A stretch of DNA of 64,000 bases from Isoetes taiwanensis (GCA_021234155.1 JAJEKV010000060.1:4610323-4674322); one strand, 5' to 3'; shown: positions 23,290 through 34,535, counted from the stretch's first letter. Made by a program: numbers and translations. Notes: generated from the sequence alone by a model not told the origin.

Positions 23290-24860
23290 TTTAGCATTAA
23301 ATTATGAATGTATTGAGACATGGAATTTTAGTTATAGATATTCAATAGTTATAAAATAATTGGAGTCTTGCCTCTTGTATCAATCCTTATCACTTCAAAA
23401 GATTGAAATTTTCCACTCATCTTCAAGTCTCTTGTTCAACTTGTTTGTAGCCGTTCTAGGCAGCAAGAACCTGAACTTCTGGAATTTCTTGTGTTGTCCA
23501 TTTAATTCTAAACAATCATCCGTGGAACATCTTGGGATGAGTGTAGTAGATATTTCAACTATATAGGATAGAACATGGAAAAAACTCCCTTGTTTGCTAT
23601 GTGGGTCACTAATTTGTGCATTGCATCCCAATATTATATATGACTGCCAAAACTTATCTATATAACAAAAACAAGTGGGTGGGAGATTATTATATTTGCA
23701 TGTGTACTTTCATCTATAATTTGATATGATTTGTCATGGGCCACAAATTCGACCTTGTGTCGGAGCTAAAATATCCAAGGAGAGTTATATGCTACAACAG
23801 CTTCAAGAAAGCCATTTATAGATGAAGATCTTGATTTCTTGAGAAGTGATTTTCTAGCAAAGGTGTTGCATCCTATGTGAGGCACTTCAAGCCCCTCATA
23901 TCCTATGATCTTCAAGTTCAAAATTTACATCTGCAATGGGTTTTTAGGATTGTTGCTTCCAATGCACCCTATGCAAATAGAATAGTGAAAAAGGTCTATT
24001 TGGATGGAATTATGGGAAACCTATTGGGTACTTGCTCATGTGCAAGGCCTTAAAAGACTCCAAACTTCACTATTTTCAAATCATGATGTGTTATTCCCTT
24101 AAAGATCTTGGCAAACCTCATCATTAGCATGCCCTTAATAATACCAATGATGATGTTGTTCTGAATGGCAAGAGATTATATGCCATGTATGGGGCTAGAG
24201 ATATAAAGAAAAATGTATTGTTAGCTTACAAGAATCTAATAGCTAGAATCATCCATTATAGAAACTAATAGGTAACTAGCATGTTATTAAAATGATAAGA
24301 ATATGGCATTATTCCTTTTCCACTCAGTTTATCTTTTATTGTTGAAGAGTCGAACGTCATTGCATTTCGTCGATCAAATGATACTTTTAAACTGGTTTCT
24401 TGATTTTTCTTTCTTCAGAAAATCAATTCTTGCAATTTGCAGTCCTCTTGTAGTTTTCGAGTAAGTTAATTTAATTTTGCAAGCTTCTTAGTTCACTTGC
24501 AACCCCAGTATCGCTTTTATTTTGCTGCTACAATTTTGAAATCCTTAACTGAACTTATAATGCATACAAAAAAGAATGTACACTTATATATGAGAATTGC
24601 ATTATTCTATGGTTGGCTCTTCCTGAAATAACCATGTTTATTCCTTATTTTTGAACTAGTCCAATCTCCCCGAACTCCATTTTTTTTTTCAAGCTCGATA
24701 ATTATATGCCATGATGTCATATTTTGGCTTCGATGTTTTCGCTACTTGTGGTTGCAATTGTCCTTTTGTATCTTGTTATCTCGTTCCTTTGTATCTTTAT
24801 TCGTGACTTTTGGATCATGGAAATCTTCCACATCAAAGGTCATCATTCCATTTTCATTAA
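23290..24860. other. Duplicated unassigned block (left copy)
   Basis: This stretch is shared with 48,300-49,610 in the other arm. Some frames look formerly coding (for example plus-strand GKRLYAMYGARDIKK near 24,175), but stops are frequent and no family is recognised. It lies between the Helitron and the intact gene. Confidence 0.4.
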
Positions 24861-25352
24861 GAATGCTTGCCGAATGGTGTTGGTGTTGCAAAAAATCATT
24901 TGATGGTGAATATTACATTTGATATTTTTCAACTGTCGGATTCCAGCAAGAAAATTTGCTTGGCAGAGCCGCCAGCCTTAGCGATGCACTGCAGTTTTGC
25001 CGTTCCTGCGCTGCCTCGACTGGTGGAAATTTACAGGCGGAATCCGACCAAAAAATTATCCAATAATAACATGGTGCAAATGCAAGGAAAAAAAGGGAAG
25101 CATTGTACACGGTTCTACAATGTCAAGTCTACATAATATAGTGCAAATAATATGGTGCAAATAATATGGTGCAAATGCAAGGAAAAGGGAAGCATTGTTG
25201 GCCAAAACCGAGTTAATTTTAATTCAATCCAATCTGCATGGAGGTGTGGGCATGAATCGGGACCGTTGATGGGTAGATAGGGGCTCCCGGTATCACCGGT
25301 GCTTGCCCAGAAGGTGCAATTCCACACATTTTGCACCTGCACAAAATGGGAG

Positions 25353-25361
25353 CATAAATAC
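25353..25361 (+). promoter_or_regulatory. TATA-like element of the duplicated gene (left)
   Basis: CATAAATAC lies about 165 bases before the chosen start codon. A pyrimidine-rich stretch (CTCTTCTCTTCACTC) follows, as at plant transcription starts. About 60 bases upstream is a conserved CCGGTATCACCGG palindrome. All three are kept in the other arm. Confidence 0.55.
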
Positions 25362-25522
25362 GCCCCTCTTCTCTTCACTCCAAAATCCAGATCCGCCTCT
25401 TCTCCTTCCGGATCTGCAGCAGCTTGTGGAGGATTCCGGATCTGCTGGAATTTGTAAAGGATTCATCGCTTAACTTGTTTGTTATTTGCTTCCTCTGTAA
25501 TTTTGCAGTCTGTGAGCACAAA

Positions 25523-26272
25523 ATGGGTGCAATTGTAGTGCAGCAGGGTGATCAGACTGTTTCCGAACGCTTGAAGCCTCAAGGACCCCTTGCGCTCGCC
25601 AGATCCATGTCAGAAATGACCGCAGTCTCTCGATTTCCAGAAACAAAGAAGATTGGATCCACCCGCGTTGCACCTTTATCAGAGTCGGCAGAATCGGCTA
25701 TGGTGGGTGCTACCGGAAGCATAATGGCTCTTCTGGATTCGGAAACTCGGCATAACCATTTCTACAGCCAAAGATATGTGCCTCAAGCGCCGCAGCGCCA
25801 TAGCCAGAGCTCCTGGTGGAAGGATCTTAAGCAACTGGGCAGTAGGAGACCGGCGGCAAAGAAATGGGAACCCATTTCGGAAGAGGAATCAAGAAGCAAA
25901 AAGGGGGATTCTTTTTGGAAGAAATTTCTGCCCAAAGGAAAGAAAGATAAATCATCCAAGCCCCAGGCTAGAGATAATACAGATTTGAAGAAAGATGGGT
26001 TCAGAAATGCGAAAGATTTCGATTTCTGGCATCAGCAGAGCTCAAATCCGTCAAATAAGACGGCGATCAAGTCTCAGAGTGTTCGAAATGGGTTTTTGAC
26101 TGATTCTTCAGCGCTACAGCGGCAAAGCAGCGCCCCTTTGTGGCAACGAAGAAATATGGCCCCTGTTTCAGGGCTAGATTCTAGCAGGCTCAAGATGAAC
26201 AGAAGTGCCAGAGTTGGATCTGCAACTGCCATCGCCATGGCTGCAGCTGTGCAAGAATCTATTCCCGAATGA
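25523..26272 (+). CDS. Intact gene of unknown function, left copy (249 aa)
   Basis: I start at the ATG giving MGAIVVQQ. The frame is open 33 codons further up, but that part overlaps the leader and has diverged more between copies. The protein is basic and Ser/Gln-rich with no signal peptide or membrane segment. It has SWWKDLKQL, a Lys-rich centre (SFWKKFLPKGKKDKSSK), a Trp/His patch DFWHQQSSNPSN, and a small Ala-rich C-terminus. I recognise no domain; such proteins are often annotated as plant hypothetical proteins. Single exon here. The right-arm copy differs at about 10 of 750 bases (seven replacement, three silent), well below the surrounding divergence. The normal 3' end appears to have been changed: a GC hairpin begins about 40 bases after the stop. 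Confidence 0.75.
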   Translation: MGAIVVQQGDQTVSERLKPQGPLALARSMSEMTAVSRFPETKKIGSTRVAPLSESAESAMVGATGSIMALLDSETRHNHFYSQRYVPQAPQRHSQSSWWKDLKQLGSRRPAAKKWEPISEEESRSKKGDSFWKKFLPKGKKDKSSKPQARDNTDLKKDGFRNAKDFDFWHQQSSNPSNKTAIKSQSVRNGFLTDSSALQRQSSAPLWQRRNMAPVSGLDSSRLKMNRSARVGSATAIAMAAAVQESIPE

Positions 26273-26312
26273 ATTTCTAACAGGTCCAATTCTCAGAACT
26301 TTTTATGTATAA

Positions 26313-26458
26313 GGGAAAATACCCCCCGAGGGTTTTCCGGGGGGTAATTTGCGAGGCGGCGCCGCCAGCGGTGGCGGACGCCGCGCGAGTGCGTCCGCCA
26401 CCGGCTGGCGGCGGCGCCGAGCAAATTGCCCCCGTAAAACCCGAGGGGGTATTTTCCC
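26313..26458. repeat. GC-rich foldback hairpin at the inner palindrome edge
   Basis: Bases 26,313-26,381 and 26,391-26,458 are near-perfect inverse copies (about 68 bp each, few mismatches) with a 9-base loop. The outer part is GGGAAAATACCCCC and the inner part is a GGCGGCGCCGCC-type core. It would form a very stable cruciform. Homology between the two big arms stops exactly where it begins. No clear target duplication. Confidence 0.9.
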
Positions 26459-26462
26459 GTGC

Positions 26463-27103
26463 GTAATCAACGGGAGGCTTAAATTACTACTTCCATCTTT
26501 TCTCTGTTCTAGCGGAGCTAGGCTTGAATGATTTTCTCCGGCGGAGCTTCGCGAAGCACAGACAACCCTTTGAATGAACTTGCCCCTGTGTTTTTTTAGT
26601 GCCCCTGTCGCTGATCCGTCGCTGATCTTGAAGATTTTGAAGCGAAATCTTCAGATGCACACATCTGAAACTCGATCTCTGTGAAAACCTCTATAAAACT
26701 CACAAAAAACTACAAAAACCTCTGAAGCAGGTCTCCAAATCGCACGGTTTCTTACCATCATAACTCTGCTTGCAAAAGCTCGGGCTTCCTCGCCGCCATA
26801 ACTCCTCTGCAAGTTGTCTTCTATGTTGTCAAAACTCGCTTGCAAAACCTAGCATGCGAAAAAGAAGCAAAAACGAAGCGCCTAAGCCTATCTACCCTCG
26901 AAGAAAGCCACGAAGTTCTGCTCCATTGAAAATAATGAACAAAACAGATGCCGAATCGTCATAGCCACGATCTGCAACTCAGACGCAGAAATAATGAAGA
27001 AAACAGGGGAGAGCTTGGCGGCGCCGCTCCGCAAATGTCGGAGAAGATTACAGGTTATAAAACAAGCCGAATATAGGCGTAATTTAAGCCTCCCGTTGAT
27101 TAC
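26463..27103. mobile_element. Non-autonomous TIR element of about 640 bp
   Basis: A 25-bp sequence at 26,463-26,487 (starting GTAATCAACGGGAGG) is repeated exactly, inverted, at 27,079-27,103. The interior is GC-richer than its surroundings and codes for nothing recognisable. No convincing target duplication was found, so the superfamily is open. Confidence 0.7.
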
Positions 27104-29160
27104 AGCGCCTTTTTGCATAGAGATGCAGAGCATTCTTAAAATGAAGAAGGCAATTTGGCAGTAAAACCAGTTGGGAATACTTCGATTCCTGACTCTTTCA
27201 CACTTGTGTTAAGTAGCCATCAACTTTGTGAGCTAAAATGCCTCAAATTAAGAGCTTCAGAAAAACTGCCTACACTTTGCATATCAAAATAAAATCCTCA
27301 ACCTGTGCTCAAGACCAATGTTGGGCAAACTTTTAGGCCCAACAAAAAAATTTCCAGATGTTTCCTTAGGTAATGTTAAGTAACATGATAAGTTAAATTT
27401 AGAGCCCGGATTTGCATTATTATGTTAATAGAAAATAAGTAATTTTATTGGCTTCCTGCAATGCACTAACTTATTCCAAATTTTTTTCCAAGCCAGTTGG
27501 TTTATATTGTCCTCGGACTTTGCCCAACCCTCGAGATGGTATTGCTATAGAATCTAGTAGATATATAAGATCATGCATGTATACAACACCTTTATAGGGA
27601 TCCTTAAGAGGAGGTTAACCTCTTCCTTGAGAGGGTAATAACCCTCTTGCCGGCCTCCGAGGGTTATTTTGCATGACCCTCGAGAGGAGGAGGTTGACTG
27701 GTCCGAGCAAGTATCTCCAGACAATTGCCGCCCTTTGGCAAATCTCCTGTATTAGAGCTACGGTGAAATCCAGTGGATCTTTGCCCCTTTTTGGCTTCTG
27801 GACTGTGCCAAATTTGGACAAATTTGCATACAAGTCGGATCCTGCAAAGGCAGAGGCCGTTGTGGAGCCTAAAATTGCAGATTTGAGCCAGAATTTATAC
27901 ATATTTTTTGCAATAGGTTTGCCACAAAATGCAGGGGTTTTGTTTGCGTTTCTTGATTTCAGTCCTGTATACTGCTTGACAGACAGATTTCTAAGGAATG
28001 TTGCATTTTGGCTGCCTGAATCGAACTAATCTTCAAGCTTAAGAGGCTTTAATTCGGAGACTCTTTCCTTCCTTCATAGCTTGCACACCTATACCAAGAA
28101 TTAAACAGCTTAGCCGGAACTTTATTTATATGAAGAAAAATCCATATCCTAGAGCAAATTTCTATTCTTTTCATACAAACATCTAGTGTTTACAGAGATG
28201 TAAAGCGAATAACAAATATTTCTTCTTTGATCTGGTGCTTTGGAAGCCCCCCTTTTTTGTGATTTCTGCTTTGATCTTTTCTTTCCGGCACTCCTTTGCC
28301 TTGATTTCTACCATACATACGTCGAATTTAACAATGATTTGCCCTATTTTAGTCTGGCGCCAAGTACACAGAACAGAGGAAACAGAGGGAGACGGGAGCC
28401 ATAGAAAACAGAGGAAGCGCGATAATCAGTGGAATATTCTTTAAAAGAAGAATATTCGGAGGGTTATGCCAATAATTACTGGAATATTCACCAAGGCAAG
28501 CATATATTGAGAGTTATGCATAATAATCTTGTTCCAATCCAATGGTGGGCAATGGTTGGATCAACTTAACTTGCAAGTACCAGTGGTTAAGGTCTATTTG
28601 AGGGAGATCATTAACGTAGCAATTCCTGATAGCCTTTCTCAAATCCACTTGCAACTAAATAATAAGGTTAATGTTCATAGAACTTGATGCCAAATGGCAT
28701 GACATAACTCCTCCTCCTCAACACTAGAAATCCATGAACATAAACAAACGAGGAGAGTCTCCTCATGAGACATCAAACAGAATGAAATCACCTTTCAAAC
28801 ACGTGTATATGTCACCCATCTCATGAAAACAGATTAAGTCTAAGCAATGAAAACGTGTACGTAAAAACATGATAATAACAACCATTCTTTCACATCCACT
28901 AGCCACGCCTAGCCACGTGTTGAGAGCTGCAAAGGTCACGGATGTTTACTACACATTCTTCCTTCAGCAATGTTTCAATCCGACATTTTGCGTGTTCTTC
29001 CTTCAACGCATCTTAATCCAATATTCTGATCGATTTCACCCAAATGAATTGGTGTTTCCCTGATTTCACATATAAGAAAATGCCCTTTTGAGCAACATTT
29101 TAGGTCTGGAAACCATGCCGACGCGGGAGTGCAGAGGCGTGGCTGAAAAACCCAGAATGT
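27104..29160. other. Single-copy spacer DNA with a palindromic cluster
   Basis: The inverted motifs GAGGTTAACCTC and GAGGGTAATAACCCTC with further AACCCTC copies cluster at 27,609-27,695. Two antisense frames at 27,615-28,029 overlap there; neither has a domain I recognise. The rest up to 29,160 shows nothing firm. Confidence 0.35.
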
Positions 29161-29167
29161 TATCCAA

Positions 29168-30517
29168 ATGGGCATTCTCTTAACGTGGATGCAACTTGGG
29201 TTGCATTCTGCACTTTGGAGCTCTATAATCTGCGGTAAAATCTTCAGAACCAGGGGTAGAAGCGTCGGAATCTGGGGTAAAATCTCCAGAACCAGGGATA
29301 GAAGCAAGATAACTTCAAGAACGCTGCTGCTGTTGAGCTTGATAGAAGTTCCTGGAAAAGAACTTGGCCAGATGGCGCAATGCCATTGGCGGATATGGCA
29401 GAATGCCACGGAACGTGAAGCTCTGGATCTCATTTTTTGTGTTCAACGTTTCTGCCACTATCTTCTAGATAGTCAAATCAAGTTTTTTGTTGATTATCAG
29501 GCTCTTCTATACTTGATCAATAAGACCATGCCCACGGGATGCATCACACGCTGAGTTCTCATTTTATAGGAGTTTGCACCTCTTGAGATCGTCCACAAAC
29601 TGGGAAGTCTCATACTGTACCAGATTATCTCTCATGGTTCCACATGGATGATCCGTCTTCTAGTGTTTCAGATACTGTTCTTGATGCTCAACTTTTTCTG
29701 GTCATGGCTATACCTCATTGGTTCCATGACTATCAACAGTGCTTATTAACATGCACTTTTTCTCCTACAGATACCACACTCTCTCCTGAGTGACTGCGCA
29801 TATAAAGACAACAATTTCTTCGTGAAGTCCATGACGACATCTTTATAAACGAGGTAAGGACATGATCTTATGTCAGTGTGTTCTTACTCATAAGATTTCA
29901 AATATTGTTCGCTAGATGGAGGCTTGAAAAGTGGTTGTTTTAGTGGTGATAACACAGTGCAGAATATCCTCTTGGCAGGCTATTATTGGCCCACGCTTTT
30001 AAAAAACGTTCACGCTCACGCCAGCAGTTGTAATATTTGTCAATGTCAATTTCTGCCATTCTCGTTGCCATTTTCGTGCTCCTTATATCCTTGTCTTTGC
30101 GGATTACGCCACCAAGTGGGCTGAAATGTGTGCTCTGCCAGACAACACATCAGGGCGCGCGTCCTCTACATGCATGTCATTACCTGCTTTGGGTGTCCCA
30201 TGGAACTTATTAGTGATCGTGGTGTCCATTTTGTGAATTACAGTATCAAAGCACTCACAGATTATCTACATATTCATCACAGGCAAAGCACGCCCTATTA
30301 TCCTCAGGGAAATGGCCTTGCAGAAAGCACGAACAAGACATTGATCTCTATTCTAAAGAAAATTTGTGATGCTCCTCGGAAAGATTGGCAAGAAAAACTG
30401 CCTATTACAACACCACTTATAAAATTGCTACAGGGCAGACTCCTTTCAAGCTTGTTTATGGTTTTGTTATATGTATGTTTTTGAATTATGATTAATATCA
30501 AATCCTTCCTTTTCCTC

Positions 30518-30548
<31 letters not shown>

Positions 30549-30985
30549 TTGTTTATGGTCAAGAGGCTTTGATGCCTTTCGACTACATTCTACTCACATT
30601 GAGATTTTGGCTGGGTACTACTCCTAATCCCCCTGCTGCTTTGCAAAAACGAGTCTATCAGCTACAGTAGCTGGGTGAAATCCGATGTGACGCCTATCTT
30701 CAAGTGCTAGCTAGTCAAGTGTTAAGGAAATCCTGGCACGACCACAAGATTAAAATTAAAGAATTCAAACAAGGAGACATAGCCCTACTTTGTGATTCTC
30801 GTTATAAAAATCATCCTAGGGAACTCAAATTTTGATGGTTAGGACCAAATGAAGTTGTTAAAGTGGTCCATCCTAATATTTTTCAACTTGCAAAGTTGAA
30901 TGGCACTCCACTCCCATCAGTGGCAAAATGGTTTTTGCTTTAAACCATTACATACCGATACTAATCTGACTACAATGGTTGAATT
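29168..30985 (+). pseudogene. Ty3/gypsy retrotransposon remnant (RNase H - integrase)
   Basis: The RNase H end is at about 29,380-29,550 (EREALDLIF, YLLDSQIKFFVDYQALLYLI). Next is an integrase H2C2 zinc-binding piece (29,924-30,040: LAGYYWPTLLKNVHAHASSC). The DDE core follows: FADYATKW (first Asp), ELISDRGVHFVN (second Asp) and YYPQGNGLAESTNKTL (Glu). After the VYG motif a small insertion interrupts it, then GQEALMPFDYI continues. The C-terminal part near 30,780-30,940 has a stop inside the usual WLGP motif. No gag, protease, polymerase core or LTR is seen. This is a dead internal fragment. A 2-copy repeat of about 40 bp lies at its left end (29,232-29,304). Confidence 0.85.
30463..30546 (+). 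mobile_element. 84-bp poly-A retro-insertion in the integrase
   Basis: About 50 bp of AT-rich sequence plus a run of about 28 A sits between two copies of GCTTGTTTATGGT (30,450-30,462 and 30,547-30,559), a 13-bp target duplication. Removing it rejoins the integrase reading TPFKLVYG-QEALMPF. It is the extreme 3' end of a LINE or a LINE-mobilised RNA. Confidence 0.9.
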
Positions 30986-31102
30986 AGGCATATGAACCAG
31001 AGGCAAAACTTTTTTTATATTTATTAACAAAAAGATCTTACATGCAAAATGGAGGTTTTTTCTCTACATATTTCCAGTTTCTAAGTTCCTATTGAAAGAA
31101 AA

Positions 31103-31162
31103 AACCCTTATTCAGGATTGAGAGCAGTGCAGAACCCTTATTCAGGATTGAGAGCAGTGCAG
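31103..31162. repeat. 30-bp perfect tandem duplication
   Basis: AACCCTTATTCAGGATTGAG plus 10 bases is repeated immediately. Confidence 0.95.
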
Positions 31163-32157
31163 CATGCAATATCATATATCCCTGCGTAGGGTGCTAATGC
31201 AGATGCAACACCACATCGATGTAGTCTGAATTTGGGTCGAGATCATTAGCAACCCTTCCCAGCCACCCATCCGTGGGTATACCGTAGTTTTTCATCTTCC
31301 AGACATCTAGATGGTTCTTCTGACAGGTGAGCCATTCCAGACCATTCTTCAGCATAGTGTTATTCATCTCCATGACACTGCTCCTTGTGTTTTTTTTGGC
31401 AACCCCAACTCTCCTTATATATGCCGCCGATTGCCCTCACTGCCACTCTGGCCCAATAGGCATCCATACATACATCCCATCTTAACCTTGCCCCGAGTTC
31501 TCTCATTAAAGATAATACCATTGGAGATTGCCATACCATGTTGCAAATCTGGTCTTTAAGCGTCCAGACGAACGTCATTTCCATTAAGACGTTTGTTTCC
31601 TAGTGTTGCCCCTCTTAATTACGCCACATTGCCTTCAAGGCAGTGTCACATCAGCATTCATTCTCTTTGCCATGTCAGTTACCAAATGCTCTTGCCAACT
31701 TTTGGGACTTAGAAACTTTTTTTCTTTCCTTACTGGCTTCTTGATGATGATATATCTTCAACCAAACAAAACAATTCACCCGCTATAAGTAACTAAATTT
31801 CATGCTCAAACAATCTCAAACTACATCAATATACGGATCGCCTATTGTATAGAAAATATATATTTATACTCTACCAACTGTTAATTGTTTATCAATCCAG
31901 TTTCAACATTTTTTTCTCCTTTTTTCGACCGGCCTTAATCAATCTATTACCCCAAACCAGCGTTATTGCTTGATTGATTGATTGATTGATTGATTGTTTG
32001 ATAGCTAGATAATTTTTGTTATGCCATACCATCCAATAGGAATATATGATGGTCCCCCAAATGTTCCAAGAGACACTTGGACACGACACCTCCTAATTGT
32101 TAACCCAAAGGACTAGCCACGAAGAGAAAGATTTTTTTTACTGCTTGCTTTGACACT
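31163..32157. other. No recognisable gene
   Basis: Only short frames are present, the longest on the minus strand at 31,360-31,584 without a known motif. A (TTGA)n microsatellite lies at 31,971-31,996. Confidence 0.4.
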
Positions 32158-32285
32158 GAATTCCCTCCCTTTTCTGGTAGATGGGGAACTCTATGATGTG
32201 GGTCCTACGGTCCAGGTTGCTGAATTCCCGCCCTTTTCTGGTAGATGGGGAACTCTATGATGTGGGTCCTACGATCCAGGTTGCT
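32158..32285. repeat. 64-bp tandem duplication
   Basis: GAATTCCCTCCCTTTTCTGG (32,158) and GAATTCCCGCCCTTTTCTGG (32,222) start two units that differ at two or three bases. A third weaker match (CCTACGACCCACGTTG) follows near 32,380. Confidence 0.9.
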
Positions 32286-32444
32286 CTTGTTCTTCATCGT
32301 CGATCTGATCTCCTACGGCTCATGTTGCTTTAGATATTTTCCACGTGGCACGATCTCGACCCTTGATCAGGTCCAAGATCCTACGACCCACGTTGAATGC
32401 TCGGCCCTTAGTTGAGTCTTTTAAAATTTCTATGTTGTTTGCGA

Positions 32445-32497
32445 GATTTGAACTTTGATTATTGCCCCTCAAGCCCCCCATTTTAACCATTAGACCA
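32445..32497 (-). promoter_or_regulatory. tRNA-like pol III promoter (SINE head)
   Basis: On the minus strand TGGTCTAATGG (32,497-32,487) fits the A box. GTTCAAATC (32,453-32,445) fits the B box about 35 bases later. No full cloverleaf is evident, so it is a SINE head rather than a tRNA gene. Confidence 0.45.
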
Positions 32498-32569
32498 AGC
32501 ATTAACTCAATAAAATAGTTAATCTTTTATTTTACTTATGAGTAATAATTTAATTAAGGTAAAATAGAG

Positions 32570-33460
32570 TATAATATTCTAGATAGTTCTGGAAGGCTCT
32601 AGAATCTTCTAGATAGTTCTAAAATGCTCAAGAAAGTTCCAGAAAATCCTAGATCACCCCACAATAACAACTCCACACTTCCATTCTTCAACATATGCTT
32701 TCTTTTTTCTTGTTAAGGTTACTGAGACCCTAATGGTTCTAGAATGTTCAAGCTTGGTCTAGGATTTAGGGCATGCACATATATCCCACATGCATAGATG
32801 AAAAAAAAGAGTCTCCTTTTTTCAGTATAGGAGGTTACCCAAATGAGGATAGGTATTCTGATTCTTGGCTAGAAAGTTCTAGAGTGCTCTAGGAAGTTCT
32901 AGGATGTTCCAAATAATTGTGGAATGTTGTGGAAAATTCATGAGCTCTAGAAACTTCTAGTAGGTTCTAGAACTCTTTAGAATAGTCTAGAAGCTCTTAG
33001 AAGGTTATAGAACATTCTAGAATAAACCTAAGGGAATCTCAAAATCTCATAAAACATAAGGGAATCTATGTAAAACCTTCATGAAGCCTTAGAAACCCTA
33101 AGAGAGTCTTGATAGCATCTAAAGGTACCTCACGAAATCTAAAAGAACACAAGGAATTCTCATGCTTTTTAATGAGAATTTTTGTATTAGAATGGGTTTT
33201 TGAACCCTCGACATCATCACCCCCAACGAAACCTCTTAGCCAACTGTCTACACTTTAATTTTTAAGGTTCCTTCAAACCCTAATAGTTTTAGAATGTTCA
33301 AACATGCACATATATCCCGCATGCATAGATGCAAAAAAGAGCTTCCTTTTCTAGTATATAAGAAGGCATGAGGATAGACATTATGGTTCTTGGCTAGAAA
33401 GTTCTAAATTGCTCTAGAAAGTTCTAGGATGTTCCAAATACTTGTGGAATGTTCTCAAGG
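32570..33460. repeat. TTCTAGAA-rich array with a duplicated block of about 200 bp
   Basis: Variants of GTTCTAGAAxxTTCTAG recur dozens of times. A longer block containing GCACATATATCCC, TGCATAGATG and TTCTTGGCTAGAAAGTTCTA occurs at about 32,730-32,935 and again at about 33,290-33,456. TTCnnGAA repeats resemble heat-shock elements, but here they are satellite-like. Confidence 0.7.
33195..33242 (-). promoter_or_regulatory. Second tRNA-like pol III promoter
   Basis: Minus strand TGGCTAAGAGG (33,242-33,232) fits the A box. GGGTTCAAAAACC (33,207-33,195) is a near-fit to the B box. It lies within the repeat array. Confidence 0.35.
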
Positions 33461-33821
33461 GGGAGTCACTTATAAGTCCCTCCCAAACCACGTGCGTGAA
33501 CGGGGAGGGGTACATTTTAAGGGTCCTTACATATGTATACCTACTGAAAAAAATACAATTTTCTTTTGAATCGTTTGTATATGAATGAGAAGCGGTGGAG
33601 ACTTGGTGGGTAATCTGGACGTATCATACGGGGTTGCTTACAACTTACTTGCTAACTAGTAAGAAGAATGCATTGAGGTGAGATGTTTTATCTTGTCCAA
33701 ATTTTGTGCATATAAGTTTCGTGATTAATTATCAGGATGTATGGTAAGTACGGTAAATATCAGTCTAAATGCACATCGTGATAAATTCATTCTTCGGTAC
33801 AATACGAAAAAAAGATGAACG

Positions 33822-34028
33822 TTGGGCACTACATTTGGCGCCTCGAACTCCGTGAGAATACCGGACCCAATGGATGAGGCCTTCTTGGAGGCTGTTCTCC
33901 AGGGCCTGGGCTTCCCGGAGATCCCCAATGGCTTTGATGTGACAGTGGCAGCATTAGATAGCATAATTATTCAATCGTACAATTCTAGAACAAGGATAGG
34001 ATTCAGCAGATCAGCTTTTAGCAGTCAA
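33822..34028 (+). pseudogene. L1 5' frame cut by the MITE
   Basis: An open frame starting MGTTFGASNSVRIPD runs 69 codons up to the MITE. Past the MITE it can continue for about 80 codons before a stop, in a frame different from the main ORF1. It may be the original start of ORF1 or a leader frame. It has no recognised domain. Confidence 0.4.
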
Positions 34029-34384
34029 TAGTGTTGTTTCCGTACGGGTACGGTACCTTTCAAGTACTTAGCATACCGTACCAGAGGTACGGTACGTACG
34101 GAATGAAAAATGAAATGTTTTTGCTTCAAATTTTTGGAGTTTTCAACACAAGTACGGTAAGTATTTTAAAGGTACGGTATGTATTTTATAGGTATTTTAT
34201 AGGTACTGTAAGTATTTTACAAGTATTTTATAGGTACAGTACGTATTTTATAGGTACGGTAACAACACTTTTTAACGTACTGGTTTTTTTTTCGGTATGT
34301 TAAAAATTCAGAGGTACGTTACGAGGTATGATACGTAAAATACTTACAGTACCGTACAGGTACGGTAAGTACGTAACAACACTG
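34029..34384. mobile_element. hAT-type MITE, 356 bp, rich in GTACGGTA
   Basis: The ends are TAGTGTTGTT and, inverted, CAGTGTTGTT. The flanks are GCAGTCAA (34,021-34,028) and GCAGTCAT (34,385-34,392), an 8-bp target duplication with one mismatch. Both fit hAT elements. The interior is a degenerate array of GGTACGGTA and GTATTTTATAG motifs. It codes for nothing. Confidence 0.8.
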
Positions 34385-34535
34385 GCAGTCATTATCTGAG
34401 CATTCTTTGTTTTGATAGGGTAGGTTCTTTAAGAGTTTCGGCCCATAACTCTGGCTATCTAGCCTTAGGCAGATTTTCAAGAAACCTCTTTCAAATCTTG
34501 GTTCTGGAACGGTTTGGAATCGAGCCCATTCTACA

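Larger units (their letters stand above)
12545..26311 (+). repeat. Left arm of the giant inverted duplication
   Basis: Read as reverse complement, this segment is found again at about 46,945-64,000. Matching landmarks (left/right): SINE 12,636-12,895 / 63,692-63,915; trimer 14,100-15,340 / 60,821-61,985; LINE 15,813-18,840 / 49,860-52,935; unassigned block 23,290-24,860 / 48,300-49,610; intact gene 25,523-26,272 / 46,995-47,744. The coordinate sum drifts because each arm has its own insertions. The outer limit is unknown, since the right arm is still matching at the last base of the window. Confidence 0.95.

Noticed and set aside
25455-25509. A leader intron (GTAAAG...TTTGCAG)
   Set aside because: At 55 bases it is shorter than plant introns normally are, so I did not annotate it.
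25424-25522. An upstream in-frame ATG giving a 282-residue protein
   Set aside because: This part lies in the leader, differs more between copies, and contains a pyrimidine-rich CAG stretch. The MGAIVV start is preferred.
27609-27695. A terminator or riboswitch-like hairpin
   Set aside because: The palindromes are short, overlapping and in plant repeat DNA. There is no gene context.
32445-33242. tRNA genes
   Set aside because: A and B boxes are present, but no acceptor stem or anticodon arm can be folded by eye; SINE heads fit better.
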